From VRUE01 sp963728835 (GTDB lineage: Bacteria > Actinomycetota > Thermoleophilia > Solirubrobacterales > 70-9), in the NCBI GenBank assembly GCA_963728835.1, contig CAVSKZ010000003.1:124001-188000 (forward strand): a DNA stretch of 64,000 bases, written 5' to 3'. Shown in pieces: positions 17,477 through 27,260 of the stretch. The position numbers were made by a program, and so were the translations under genes. How positions within the stretch are numbered: the first letter of the stretch is position 1; each line of letters opens with the position of its first letter. A model generated the notes under the pieces. That model was given only the letters and a program-made list of their open reading frames with translations, was not told the origin of the DNA and made no database searches.

Positions 17477-17867
17477 CCTGGGCCTGTTCTTCCTGCTCTT
17501 CCTCGCGTTCGTCGCGCCGCAGTTCGGAGATCGACTTCACGCAGCGGCTGAACTCGGTGCCCTTCTCGCCTTTGACGTGCTTCTTGCTTTTGCCCTTGCA
17601 GACCTGGCCCGGCGCCTGATCCTCGTTGCGAGCCGCGCGGGCGGCCGTTTTGACGCAACGGGAGAAGGCGGTGCCTTGCTCGCCTTTGACGTGTTTCTTG
17701 CTTTCCCCCTGGCAGTACTTGCCGTATGCATTCGCCTGGGGCGGGGGAGCGGTTTCGTAGTTCGGCCCGCCCTGGCCTTTGCCGTTGCCGTTGTTGGCCA
17801 GAGCCGTCGCCGGGATCATCAGCGCCAGCGCGCAGGTTGCGAGTGCGATCTTCATTCCTAGCTTCAT
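17472..17867 (-). CDS. Secreted protein with two cysteine-containing repeats
   Basis: 131 residues. A signal peptide (KIALATCALALMIPATALA) is followed by a Gly/Asn/Pro-rich spacer and two near-identical repeats of the form C-x-G-x-SKKHVKGE-x-GT-x-FSRCVK. Each repeat has two cysteines that could form a disulfide. The last ~20 residues are Glu/Arg-rich. A strong Shine-Dalgarno (AAGGAGG) precedes the ATG at 17867. Family not recognised; an exported structural or binding protein is likely. It ends against the palindromic element and the convergent mnmA gene. Confidence 0.75.
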   Translation of the reverse strand: MKLGMKIALATCALALMIPATALANNGNGKGQGGPNYETAPPPQANAYGKYCQGESKKHVKGEQGTAFSRCVKTAARAARNEDQAPGQVCKGKSKKHVKGEKGTEFSRCVKSISELRRDEREEEQEEQAQA

Positions 17868-17940
17868 CGTGCCTCCTTGACTCGAGTGTCGAGGTTTTGG
17901 GATTGCTTCCCGGACCTGAAACGGCCCTCGGAGCCAGTTG

Positions 17941-19468
17941 TCAGGGATTACCTTCCGTGCCTGCTTTCGCCGCTTCGACTTCGCCTCCCCCTGTCTCGGC
18001 CGGTGGCTGGTCGTCGCTCGCCTGCGGCGCGACCTCGCTCCCGTTGCCTTTCGGAGCGGGCTGCTGTGGTTCCGGCTGGGGAGGTGGAGCGGTGTCATGG
18101 CGCTTTTCCGTGCCGCCCCCGCGCTGTGCGCGTCCGTGCCCGGCCTGGCTCGATCCGCTCGGGGGATGAGATCGGCGTCCCGCCGAGCTGCCGCCGCGAC
18201 GGGCCCCCGCGCCTTTTCGGTGCGCGGCGGCGGTTTCCTGGCCGTGCGCCGCGGCCGGCGCGGCTCCGGCCTGCGGCGGGGTCACAGACTCAGGGCCTTT
18301 GCCTCTCGACCCGCTGCCCGGGCCCCCGCCGTCGTTCCTGGAGCGGGCGGGCGACCTCCCGGTTTCATGCCCGGCGTTGCCGCCGCCGGGCTGCGCGGTG
18401 CCGGCTTCGCCGGCGGGAGTAACAGGAGGAACGACCGGGCGCTTCGCGGCGGGGGTACCGGTGTCGCCCCCCGGGAGGCGAGCGTCGACCAGGCCGCTGC
18501 GGTCCGCCGCCGTCACCCCGACCGTCGCGACGATCGCAACCGTGGCGACGGATTTGACGAGGGCCGAGGTCGCGGCGACTTTTCCCACCCCGGCGAGCGC
18601 GGCGCCACCCGCGGCCCCCGAGCCCGTGGCGGTTGTCCCGACGCCGATGGCGGCGGTCGCGCCCGCCGCCGATGCCGAGGCGCCGCCGCCGAGGGCGGCG
18701 TGGAGGATGCCGGCGACGGCGACGGCTGGCAGGGGTGCGAGCGCGGCGAAGTCCTCGCGCCGGGACTCGATCGCAGCGGCGAACGCGCGGCACCGTGGGC
18801 AGGCCCGTAGGTGCGCCTGGATCTCGCGCCTTCGCGCCGTCCTCCCGTCTTCGTCGGAGAGCTCGCCGCGTCACCTCTGCGCAGCTCATCTCACGCCCCG
18901 CTTCCAGGCGCTGCAGGCTCTGCCGTGCCTCGTAGACGGCCTGGCGAACCACCGCGGCGCTCGTTTCGAAGGCCGCCGCGATCTGTGCGAACTCGAGGCC
19001 GGCGAGCTCGCGCATCACGAGCGCGCCGCGCTGGCGCTCGGGCAGCTCGTCGAGGTCGCGAAGCAGGGTCCGCAGGCGCTGCCTCTTCTCGGCGGTGTCG
19101 GCAAGGCCGCCGCCGCGCGCAGCGGTCTCCGGGTCGAGCGGCCTGGTGTCGCGACGCCTGCGCAGCAGCTCCACCGACTCGTTGTGGGCGATCCGGTACA
19201 GCCAGGGCCGGAGCTGAATGCGCCGCTTCTCCCCGGGCAGCGCCTGCAGGACCTTGACCATCGTGTTCTGGAGCGCGTCGTGAGCGTCCTCGGGATCGCC
19301 GACGATCGAGGCGCAGAACCTGTAGAGGCTCTGGCCGTAGCGCTCGAATATCGCCGCGAAGGCGTGTTCGTCGGCCTGCGCCGCGCGCAGTGCCAGGCGC
19401 TCGTCGGAGATGAGCTTGGCGCCGACCCCCAGCCGTGACGAGACTTGCGCTCCAGCCCTCCGAGTCAT
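17941..19468 (-). CDS. ECF-type sigma factor with zinc-finger and long tail, +1 shift near 18865
   Basis: Sigma-70-family factor. Region 2 is clear (FERYGQSLYRFCASIVGDPE, then RPWLYRIAHNESVELLRRRR) and so is region 4 (LPERQRGALVMRELAGLEF, helix-turn-helix up to YEARQSLQRLE). After MSCAEVTR one extra base (CGG, C, GAG) moves the frame +1, and the corrected chain continues with EIQAHLRACPRCRAFAAAI, an anti-sigma-like HxxxCxxC zinc finger, then a hydrophobic Ala/Gly-rich stretch and about 170 Pro/Gly-rich residues. So sigma factor and membrane-tethered regulator appear to be one polypeptide of ~508 residues. Divergent from alaS. Start ATG 19468; TTG 19474 is possible. Confidence 0.72.
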
Positions 19469-19621
19469 CTCCAATACGTCGTTTCGGCACTCGCGGCCAT
19501 CCAGTCAAGGGTTGGGGGACCATCCGTCCACTCCCTGAACGTGGAGGGCCGGCGATTGTCAGCCCTCTTTGCCACCGTCGTGGCTGCGAAGGAGTGGTAC
19601 GCCCCCCGGCGGAATAGGCCC

Positions 19622-19627
19622 TAGTCT
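19622..19627 (+). promoter_or_regulatory. -10 box for alaS
   Basis: TAGTCT ends 7 bases before the ATG at 19635, with no Shine-Dalgarno sequence: one of the clearest leaderless starts in the window. Confidence 0.55.
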
Positions 19628-19634
19628 GCCCACC

Positions 19635-22257
19635 ATGAAGGCGACCGAGATCCGCCAGACCTACCTCTCCTTCTTCCAGGAGCGAGGGCACAAGATCGTG
19701 CCCTCGGCCTCGCTCGTTCCGTCCGTGCTCGACCCCTCCGTGCTGCTGACCACGGCTGGGATGCAGCCCTTCAAGCCGTACTTCCTCGGCCGCGAGGAGC
19801 CCCCGGCCCGTCGCCTCGCCGACGTGCAGAAATGCTTCCGCACCACCGACATCGAGGAGGTCGGCAACACTGCCCGCCACCTCACCTTCTTCGAGATGCT
19901 CGGCAACTGGAGCTTCGGCGACTACTTCAAGGAGGAGTCGATTCCCTGGGGCTGGGAGCTCTCCACGCAGGGCTTCGGCATGGACCCCGAGCGGATCTGG
20001 GTCACGGTCTTCGGCGGCGACGAGGAGCTCGGGCTGGGCCCCGACGAGGAGGCGATCGCATGCTGGGGCGCCATTGGGGTTCCCGACGAGCGGATCGTCC
20101 GCCTCGGTCGCGAGGACAACTTCTGGCAGGCCGGGCCGACCGGCCCCTGCGGCCCCTGCTCGGAGCTCTACCTCGACCGCGGCGAGGGCTTCGGCGCCCC
20201 GGGCGAGCGCCCCGGCGACGACACTGACCGCTTCCTCGAGTTCTGGAACCACGTCTTCATGACCTACGACCTCGGCTCCGACGGCTCGCTGGCCGAGCTG
20301 CCGATGCGCAACATCGACACCGGCATGGGCCTGGACCGGATGGCGGCGATCCTCCAGGACGTCCCCTCGGTCTTCGAGACCGACCTGATCCGCCCGCTGC
20401 TCGACCTCGCCGAGGAGATGTCGGGACGCTCCTACGGGGAGGACGCGGCCGTGACCCGAGCGATGCGGATCGTCGCCGACCACTCGCGCGGTGCCGCATT
20501 CCTGATCGCCGACGGCGTCGTCCCCTCGAACGAGGACCGCGGCTACATCCTGCGCCGGATCATGCGCCGGGCGATCCAACAGGGGCGCACGCTGGGCCTC
20601 GAGGCCCCCTGGCTGGGGCAGCTTTGCCGAGCGGACGATCGAGGTCATGTCCGAGGCCTATCCCGAGCTGGCCGCAGAGCGCGAGACGATCGCGCGCTGG
20701 GTCGGCGACGAGGAGGAGAGCTTCGGCCGCACGCTGGAGCGCGGCAGCGAGTTGCTGGAGCGCCTGGTCGCCGAGGCGAAGGAGTCCGGGACCTCCTGGA
20801 TCGACGCGTCGGACGCCTTCAAGCTCCACGACACCTACGGCTTCCCCTACGACCTGACCAAGGAGCTGCTGGCCGAGCAGGGGCTCTCGGTCGACGACGG
20901 CGGCTTCGAGGAGCTGATGGAGGAGCAGCGCCAGCGCGCCCGCACCGGCGCCGCCACCGCGCACGGCTCCGAGGACCGCCACGAGCGGGTGATCGCCTTT
21001 GCCCGCGAGGCGGCACCCACCCGTTTCGTCGGCTACGAGACCCTGCGCGCGACGACCGGCCTGGCCGCTGTCGAGGGCGACGACGGGCGTGCGCTGGTGA
21101 AGCTTGAGGAGAGCCCCTTCTACGCCGAGGGCGGCGGCCAGGTCGCCGACACCGGCGTGCTGCGCTGGGAGGGCGGCGAGGCCCGCGTCGTCGACGTCTA
21201 CCGGGTCGGCGAGGACCAGGCGCTCGAGGTGGAGCCGGCTGGGGAGATCGACCCGGCAGCCGCCGTAGAGGCCGTTGTCGACCGCGGGACCCGCCACGCG
21301 ACGATGCGCAACCACACCGCCACGCACCTGCTTCACGCGGCGCTGCGCGAGCGGCTCGGCACCCACGTCCGCCAGGCCGGGTCGGCCGTCCGGCCCGACA
21401 AGCTGCGCTTCGACTTCACCCACGGCCAGGCGCTCGGCGGCGAGGAGCTTCGCGCGGTCGAGGACCGGGTCAACGAGTGGGTCAAGGCGAGCCGGCCGGT
21501 GCGCTGGCTGGAGATGGAGCGCGCGGAGGCCGAGCGCCTGGGCGCGATGGCGCTCTTCGGCGAGAAGTACGGCGAGTGGGTGCGAGTGGTCGAAGTCGAG
21601 GACGTCTCGCGCGAGCTCTGCGGCGGTACCCACGTCGCCAACACCGCGGAGGTCGGCATCTTCAAGATCTCCTCGGAGGGCTCCAGCGCCGCCAACGTGC
21701 GCCGGATCGAGGCGCTCACCGGTCCCGCGGCGATCGACTGGTTCCGCGAGCGCGAGGACCGCCTGCGGGAGGTCGGCGAGGTGCTCGGCGCGCCGCAGGA
21801 CCCCCTCGCGGGCGCCCGTCGCGCCGCCGAGCGCCTGCGGGAGGCCGGCGCGGGGGCGCAGGAGGCCCAGAAACAGGCCCTTGGCGAGGAGGCGGAGCGG
21901 CTCCTCGGCGAGGCGGTCGATGCCGGCGACGTGAAGGCGGTCGTCTCGGGCGTGCCGCTGGCGGACCAAAGGCAGATGCTCGAGCTCGCCAACCGGGTCC
22001 AGTCGAAGCTCGGCGGCGACTCGGCGATCGTCCTCGGCGGGACGGAAGAGGGCAAGGTCGCCCTGGTGGTCCTCATCTCGAAGGGCGCAGTCGAGCGGGG
22101 CCTCTCCGCGTCGACGATCGTTCGCGAGGCGGCTGCGGTCGTCGGCGGCGGGGGTGGCGGTCGCGACGACATGGCCCAGGCGGGCGGCAAGGACCCCGCC
22201 AAGCTCGACGAGGCGCTGGCGACCGCGCGCCGGGCGATCGAGCGGGAGGCCGGGTAG
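19635..22257 (+). CDS. alaS: Alanyl-tRNA synthetase, interrupted by a +1 shift near 20624
   Basis: Charges tRNA-Ala and edits mischarged Ser/Gly. The class II core is intact (GMQPFKPYFLGREEPP, KCFRTTDIEEVGNTARHLTF, EMLGNWSFGDYFKEE). At about 20624 one extra T follows WLGQL, and the protein continues in the +1 frame with AERTIEVMSEAYPEL. The editing domain (HTATHLLHAALRERLG, CGGTHV) and C-Ala domain ending in the glycine-rich DMAQAGGKDP segment follow. Corrected length is about 873 residues, normal. It leads a run of genes (ruvX, mltG, aro) separated by few bases. Confidence 0.9.
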
Positions 22258-22263
22258 CGGCAG

Positions 22264-22671
22264 GTGCGTGTGCTCGCGCTGGATCACGGCACCGCGCGGA
22301 TCGGCTGTGCGATCTCCGACCCGAGCGGGACCCTGGCGACGCCGATGCCGGTGATCGAGCCGCCCGAGGCGCGCGCGGTCGCCGAGCTGGTCGCCGAGCA
22401 CGGGGTCGAGCGGGTAGTCGTCGGGTTGCCGCTGCACCTGAGCGGCGAGGAAGGCAGCCAGGCGGCCCTGACCCGGACCTTCTGCGGCGAACTGGAGGCG
22501 ATTCTCGACGTCCCGGTCGAGACCTACGACGAGCGGCTGACGACCCGGATGGCCGAGGCGAGCAAGCGCGAAGGCGCCGCGGCCGCCGCCGGACTCGCTC
22601 GCCGCCGCCCACCTGCTCCAGGCCTACCTGGCCGGTCAGCGCCGCGGTCGGAGGAGGGCGACGATGAGTGA
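22264..22671 (+). CDS. ruvX: RuvX/YqgF putative Holliday junction resolvase, +1 shift near 22591
   Basis: RNase H-fold protein implicated in pre-16S rRNA maturation. LALDHGTARIGCAISDP gives the first acidic residue, then VVVGLPLHLSGEEG and YDERLTT. After SKREGAAAAA one extra G breaks the frame; the expected ending DSLAAAHLLQAYL is in the +1 frame. That +1 frame has no stop before the mltG ATG at 22664, so the shifted reading runs in frame into MltG, while the unshifted frame stops at 22671. A second shift could reach a TGA overlapping the mltG start instead. Confidence 0.82.
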   Translation: MRVLALDHGTARIGCAISDPSGTLATPMPVIEPPEARAVAELVAEHGVERVVVGLPLHLSGEEGSQAALTRTFCGELEAILDVPVETYDERLTTRMAEASKREGAAAAAGLARRRPPAPGLPGRSAPRSEEGDDE

Positions 22672-23689
22672 GGAACGCGCCGCCGCCGAACGCGAGCAGC
22701 GGCGCCGCGAGCGCGAAGCGCGCCGCGCCGAGCGCGGCGGCGGGGCGCCGGCCGCGGTCGATCCGGCCGGCCTCCCGAAGCCACCGAAGCCGCCCAAGCC
22801 TCCCAAGTCGCCAAAGGCGAAGCGGGAAGGGCGGCCGCGCCCGCCCGGCCGCCGCCTCGGCATCGCCGTCGGGGTGGCGGCGATCGTCCTCGGCGTGGTT
22901 GCGATCGCCGCGTTCGCCTACCGCCACTTCAACCGCGAGACGCCGCCGCCGGTCGTGGTCAGGACGATCACCGTGACGGTGCCCGAGGGCTACACCCGCG
23001 CCCAGACCGGTGAGCTCGCCAAGGACGAAGGCCTGCGCGGCAGCTATGAGCGGGCGAGCGTCCACTCTCCGTACCTGAACCCGGCCAAGTACGGCGGGAA
23101 GGACGCAGAGAGCCTCGAGGGCTTTCTCTTCCCCGACACCTTCGAGCTGGAAAGGCGCGCCGAGGCCGCGACGCTGGTCCAGCTGCAGCTCGAAGACTTC
23201 AAGCGCCGCATCAAGGGGGTCGACATGGGCTACGCGCGCTCGAAGAACCTCACCACCTACGACGTGGTGACGATTGCCTCACTGGTCGAGGAGGAGGCCC
23301 AGCTCGAAAGCGAGCGGCCCCTGGTCGCCGCCGTGATCTACAACCGCCTGCGCGAAGGAATGCCGCTCGGCATCGACGCGACGATCCGCTTCGCGACCGG
23401 CAACTACACCGAGCCTCTGACCGAATCCGAGCTCGCCGTCTCCTCGCCCTACAACACGCGGCTCAATGCCGGTCTGCCGCCGGGACCGATCGGCAGCCCC
23501 GGCCTGGCCTCGATCGAAGCGGCGGCGCGGCCGGCCAAGGTCGACTACCTCTTCTACGTGGTCGAGCCGGGCAGCTGCGGCAAGCACGCCTTCTCCTCGA
23601 GCGAAGCCGAGTTCCAGCGTGACGTCGAAAGCTACAACGCGGCCCGCGAAGCGGCCGGCGGCAACTCGCCGGACAGCTGCGGGGAATGA
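22664..23689 (+). CDS. mltG: Endolytic murein transglycosylase MltG
   Basis: Cleaves nascent peptidoglycan strands at the membrane, setting glycan chain release. The cytoplasmic N-terminus is long and charged, with a proline/lysine repeat (PKPPKPPKPPKSPKAK), then one transmembrane helix (about 67-88, LGIAVGVAAIVLGVVAIAAF), then the extracytoplasmic YceG-like domain. The catalytic glutamate lies in IASLVEEEAQ, followed by VAAVIYNRLREGMPLGIDAT and the family ending YLFYVVEPGSCGKHAFSSSE. About 341 residues. Overlaps ruvX by 8 bases and is followed closely by aroE. Confidence 0.92.
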   Translation: MSEERAAAEREQRRREREARRAERGGGAPAAVDPAGLPKPPKPPKPPKSPKAKREGRPRPPGRRLGIAVGVAAIVLGVVAIAAFAYRHFNRETPPPVVVRTITVTVPEGYTRAQTGELAKDEGLRGSYERASVHSPYLNPAKYGGKDAESLEGFLFPDTFELERRAEAATLVQLQLEDFKRRIKGVDMGYARSKNLTTYDVVTIASLVEEEAQLESERPLVAAVIYNRLREGMPLGIDATIRFATGNYTEPLTESELAVSSPYNTRLNAGLPPGPIGSPGLASIEAAARPAKVDYLFYVVEPGSCGKHAFSSSEAEFQRDVESYNAAREAAGGNSPDSCGE

Positions 23690-23693
23690 GAGC

Positions 23694-24497
23694 GTGTCGC
23701 GCCTAGCCGTTCTCGGGCACCCGGTCGGCCACTCGCGCTCGCCGGCGATGCAGGGCGCGGCGCTGGCCGAGCTGGGGCTGGGGGGTGAGTGGAGCTACGA
23801 GGCGATCGACGTCGCTCCGGACGCCTTCGAGGCGCGGGTGCGATCGATGCCGGGCGAGGGGTTCGCCGGCGCCAACGTCACGGTGCCGCACAAGGCCGCG
23901 GCGCTCGCCCTCGCCGACGAGCTCTCCGAGACCGCCCGTGAGATCGGCGCCGCCAACACCCTGGTCTTCGCGGAAGAAGGGGAGATCCGCGCGGAGAACA
24001 CCGATGCCGAGGGACTGCTGCGCGCGCTGCCGGTCTCGCCGGCCGGCAAGCGGGCGCTCGTGCTCGGCGCCGGCGGGGCCGCCCGCGCCGTCGTCTGGGC
24101 CCTGCTGCGCGAGGGCGCCCGGGTGGCCGTCTGGAACCGCACCGAGCTGCGCTCGCGCAACCTCTGCGCCGAACTGGGGGGCGACCCGGTCCTCGACCCG
24201 GAGCAGGGGGCGTTCGAGGTGATCGTCAACTCCACCGCGGTCGGTCTCGGCGGCGAGGACCCGTTCGCGGAGCTGCCGCTGGACCCGGGCGGCTTCGGTG
24301 CGGCTCAGGTCGTCGTCGACATGGTCTACGGCGCCGAGCCGACCGCGCTGCTGCGTGCCGCCGAGGCTGCCGGTGCCACCGCCGTCGACGGCCTCGAGAT
24401 CCTCGTCCAGCAGGGTGCCCTCTCCCTTGAAATCTGGACCGGCCGAAAGCCCCCTCTCGACACGATGCGCACCGCCGCCCGTTCGATCCGCCGATAG
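23694..24497 (+). CDS. aroE: Shikimate dehydrogenase
   Basis: NADPH-dependent reduction of 3-dehydroshikimate to shikimate. The substrate-binding start is textbook (LAVLGHPVGHSRSPAMQ), with the catalytic lysine in NVTVPHKAAAL and the aspartate in AENTDAEG. The nucleotide-binding loop is LVLGAGGAARAVVWAL. 267 residues, single frame. The GTG at 23694 lies 4 bases after the mltG stop and gives the family's usual N-terminus. First of four linked shikimate-pathway genes. Confidence 0.94.
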   Translation: MSRLAVLGHPVGHSRSPAMQGAALAELGLGGEWSYEAIDVAPDAFEARVRSMPGEGFAGANVTVPHKAAALALADELSETAREIGAANTLVFAEEGEIRAENTDAEGLLRALPVSPAGKRALVLGAGGAARAVVWALLREGARVAVWNRTELRSRNLCAELGGDPVLDPEQGAFEVIVNSTAVGLGGEDPFAELPLDPGGFGAAQVVVDMVYGAEPTALLRAAEAAGATAVDGLEILVQQGALSLEIWTGRKPPLDTMRTAARSIRR

Positions 24498-24500
24498 CCT
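24495..24500 (+). promoter_or_regulatory. -10 box for aroC
   Basis: TAGCCT ends 10 bases before the ATG at 24511. The box overlaps the aroE stop codon region, so aroC may have its own promoter inside the cluster. Confidence 0.35.
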
Positions 24501-24510
24501 TGGCGGCCTG

Positions 24511-25677
24511 ATGAGCGGGTTTCGATTCACGACTGCGGGCGAGTCGCACGGGCCGGGGCTCGTCGCGATCGTCGAGGGGATGCCGGCAGGGCTCGAGCTC
24601 GACCGCGAGGCGCTCGACCGCGACATGGCCCGCCGCCAGCTCGGCCACGGCCGCGGCGGGCGGATGAAGATCGAGACCGACGCCGTCGAGGTCCGCTCCG
24701 GCCTGCGCCACGGGCGCACGCTCGGCAGCCCGATCGCCGTCCTCGTCGCCAACCGCGACTACGCCAACTGGGAGGTGCGGATGAACCCCTGGCCGGTCGA
24801 GGCCGGGGTCGACCAGGTCCACCTGCCGCGGCCCGGGCACGCCGACCTCGTCGGCGCCCAGAAGTACGGCCACGACGACATCCGCAACGTCCTCGAGCGC
24901 GCCAGCGCCCGCGAGACCGCCGCCCGCGTGGCGGCCGGCTCGGTCGCCCGCGGCTTCCTCGCGGCTCTCGGCGTCAGCGTCCACAGCCACGTCACCCAGA
25001 TCGCCTCCGTGAGCGCGCCCGAGCAGGCCGATCTCGGCCCGGAGGATTTCGATGGGGTCGACGAGGATCCGGTCCGCTGCCTCGACCCCGAGGCCAGCGC
25101 GGCGATGGTCGCGGAGATCAACCGCCTGCGCAAGGCCAACGAGAGCCTCGGCGGCACCTTCGAGGTGCGCGCCTTCGGCCTCGTCCCCGGCCTCGGCTCC
25201 CACGTCTCCTGGGAAGACCGCCTCGACGGCCGCCTCGCCGGCGCCGTCGCCTCGATCCAGTCGGTCAAGGGCGTCTCGATCGGGGAAGCGTGGGAAGTCG
25301 CCGGCCGTCCCGGCTCCGAGGCCCACGACGAGATCTTCTGGTCGCAGGAGCGCGGCTACTTCCGCGAGACCAACCACGCCGGCGGCCTCGAGGGCGGGAT
25401 GACGAACGGGCTGCCGCTGTCGGTGCGCGCTGCGATCAAGCCGATCTCGACCCTGACCAAGCCGCTGCGCTCGGTCGACACCGAGACCAAGGAGCCGGCG
25501 CAGGCACTGCGCGAGCGCACCGACTCGACCGTGGTGCCCGCGGCCGCGGTCGTCGCCGAGGCGATGGTCTGCCTCGTCCTGGCCCGCGCCTTCCGCGAGA
25601 AGTTCGGCGGCGACCACATCGACGACGTGCTCGGCGCCGTCGAGGCATACAAGCAGCGCATCGACTTCCGGGGGTGA
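24511..25677 (+). CDS. aroC: Chorismate synthase
   Basis: Makes chorismate from EPSP with reduced FMN. Signatures: FTTAGESHGPGLVAIVEGMP at the start, RRQLGHGRGGRM, GRTLGSPIAV, RPGHADLVGAQKYGHDDIRN, SARETAARVAAGS, and near the end HAGGLEGGMTNGLPL and KPISTLTKPL. 388 residues, complete and unbroken. EPSP synthase (aroA), the step before, is not in the window. Confidence 0.96.
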   Translation: MSGFRFTTAGESHGPGLVAIVEGMPAGLELDREALDRDMARRQLGHGRGGRMKIETDAVEVRSGLRHGRTLGSPIAVLVANRDYANWEVRMNPWPVEAGVDQVHLPRPGHADLVGAQKYGHDDIRNVLERASARETAARVAAGSVARGFLAALGVSVHSHVTQIASVSAPEQADLGPEDFDGVDEDPVRCLDPEASAAMVAEINRLRKANESLGGTFEVRAFGLVPGLGSHVSWEDRLDGRLAGAVASIQSVKGVSIGEAWEVAGRPGSEAHDEIFWSQERGYFRETNHAGGLEGGMTNGLPLSVRAAIKPISTLTKPLRSVDTETKEPAQALRERTDSTVVPAAAVVAEAMVCLVLARAFREKFGGDHIDDVLGAVEAYKQRIDFRG

Positions 25678-25723
25678 GTCCCGTATCGACCGTGTTATCG
25701 ACGGTGAAAGCGGGGCGAGTCCG

Positions 25724-27260
25724 GTGATGCGGCCCGCCCTGGTCTTCATCGGCTTCATGGGCGCAGGCAAGTCGACGGCACTCGCCGCGGCTCGCGAGGC
25801 GGGCCTGGAGACGACCGAGATCGACGACCTGATGGAAGAGGCGTTCGGCAAGCCGATCAAGGCCGCCTTCGAGGAGGACGGCGAGGTCGCCTTCCGCGAG
25901 CGTGAGGCCGAGGTGGTCGGCTCGCTTCTGGAGCGGGCCGGCGGCGGCGCGATCGCGCTCGGCGGCGGCAGCGTCCTCTCCGAGCGGGTCCGAGTGGCGC
26001 TGGACCGCCACGTGGTCGTCTGGCTCCAGGTCGGGGCAGATCAGGCCTGGGAGCGGATCGCCCGCAGCGACCGCCCGCTGGCGACGAGCGCCGATGACGT
26101 CGCACGTCTTCTGGGGGAGCGGCTGCCGCACTACGAGGCCCTCGCCGACGCGATCGTGCCGGCCGGGGAGCGCGAGATGATCTCCCGCTCGATGCCCTCG
26201 CTGCTGGCGCTGGCGGGCCTGCCGGCGGGAACGAAGATGCTCTGGGCGGTGAGCGCCTCTGGGGAGTATCCGGTCTTCGTCGGGCCCGGCCTGCTGGGCA
26301 AGGGCGAGTGGCCCCTGCTCGGGCGGCGTTTCTGCGTCACCGACAGGACCGTGGGGGCCCTCTACGCCGAGCCCCTCGCGCCGCTCGCCGCCACGGTCGA
26401 GGTCGAGCCTGGAGAGTCGGCGAAGACGATGGCCGAGGCCGAGCGGGTGCTGGGAGAGCTGGCCCGTGCCGGGATGACCCGTGAAGATCACGTGGTTGCC
26501 CTCGGCGGCGGTGTGGTCGGCGACCTGGCGGGGTTCTGCGCCCACGTCTACCAGCGCGGCGTCCCCGTGATCCAGGTGCCGACGACGCTGGTCGCCCAGG
26601 TCGACTCGGCCTACGGCGGCAAGACCGGAGTCGACCTGCCCGAGGGCAAGAACTACGCGGGCGCCTACCACCTGCCCGCTGCGGTCCTCGCCGACACCTC
26701 GACCCTGACCACCCTTCCGGCGGAGGAGCTCGCCGCCGGTTTCGTCGAGCTGCTGAAGACCGGACTGCTCGCGGGCGGCGAGCTCTGGGAGCAGACGAGG
26801 GTGCTCGACCGAGCTCGACCCCGAGATCCTCGCGCCGCTCGTCTTCGCCTCCGCCGGGTACAAGTGCGGGATCGTCGCCGCCGACGAGCGTGATTCCGGC
26901 CAGCGGGCGGTGCTCAACCTCGGCCACACCGTCGGCCACGCGATCGAGGCGGCGAGCGGGTATGAGCGCTATCGCCATGGCGAGGCGGTTGGGCTTGGCC
27001 TGCTCGCGGCGCTTCGTCTGTCGGATGCGCCCGAGTTGCGCGAAGAGGTCGAGGCGATCCTCCGTCGCCACGGCCTTCCGGTCGGCCTCGATCCGGAAAT
27101 CGACGTCGAGGAGACGCTCGAGGCGCTCGAACGCGACAAGAAGCGCACCGCCGCGGGCGTTGGCTTCGTACTGCTGAGCGAGCCGGGCAAACCACGTACG
27201 GGCGAGCTGGTCGATCCGGCTAAGGTCCGCGCAGCCGTGGAGGAGCTGTTCCAAAAGTGA
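25724..27260 (+). CDS. aroK-aroB: Fused shikimate kinase and 3-dehydroquinate synthase, +1 shift near 26810
   Basis: Residues 1-165 are shikimate kinase (P-loop GFMGAGKSTAL, IDDLMEEAFG, ALGGGSVLS). From about residue 170 dehydroquinate synthase follows (NAD and metal regions: DHVVALGGGVVGDLAGFCA, VPTTLVAQVDSAYGGKTGVD, GKNYAGAYH). After QTRVLD an extra base (GAC, C, GAG) shifts the frame +1, and the AroB C-terminus continues with ELDPEILAPLVFASAGYKCG and LNLGHTVGHAIEAASGYERY. So one polypeptide would carry steps 2 and 5 of the pathway. GTG 25724 and ATG 25727 are both possible starts. The stop overlaps aroQ by 4 bases. Confidence 0.9.

Noticed and set aside
18891..20648. Long minus-strand open frame opposite alaS
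   Set aside because: It is antisense to the conserved alaS sequence and has no family resemblance; part of it only extends the sigma factor region in another frame.
22724..22830. Proline/lysine repeats in MltG as a CRISPR-like or tandem repeat
   Set aside because: They are simple codon repeats (PKPPKPPK) in the cytoplasmic head of MltG, common in this family.
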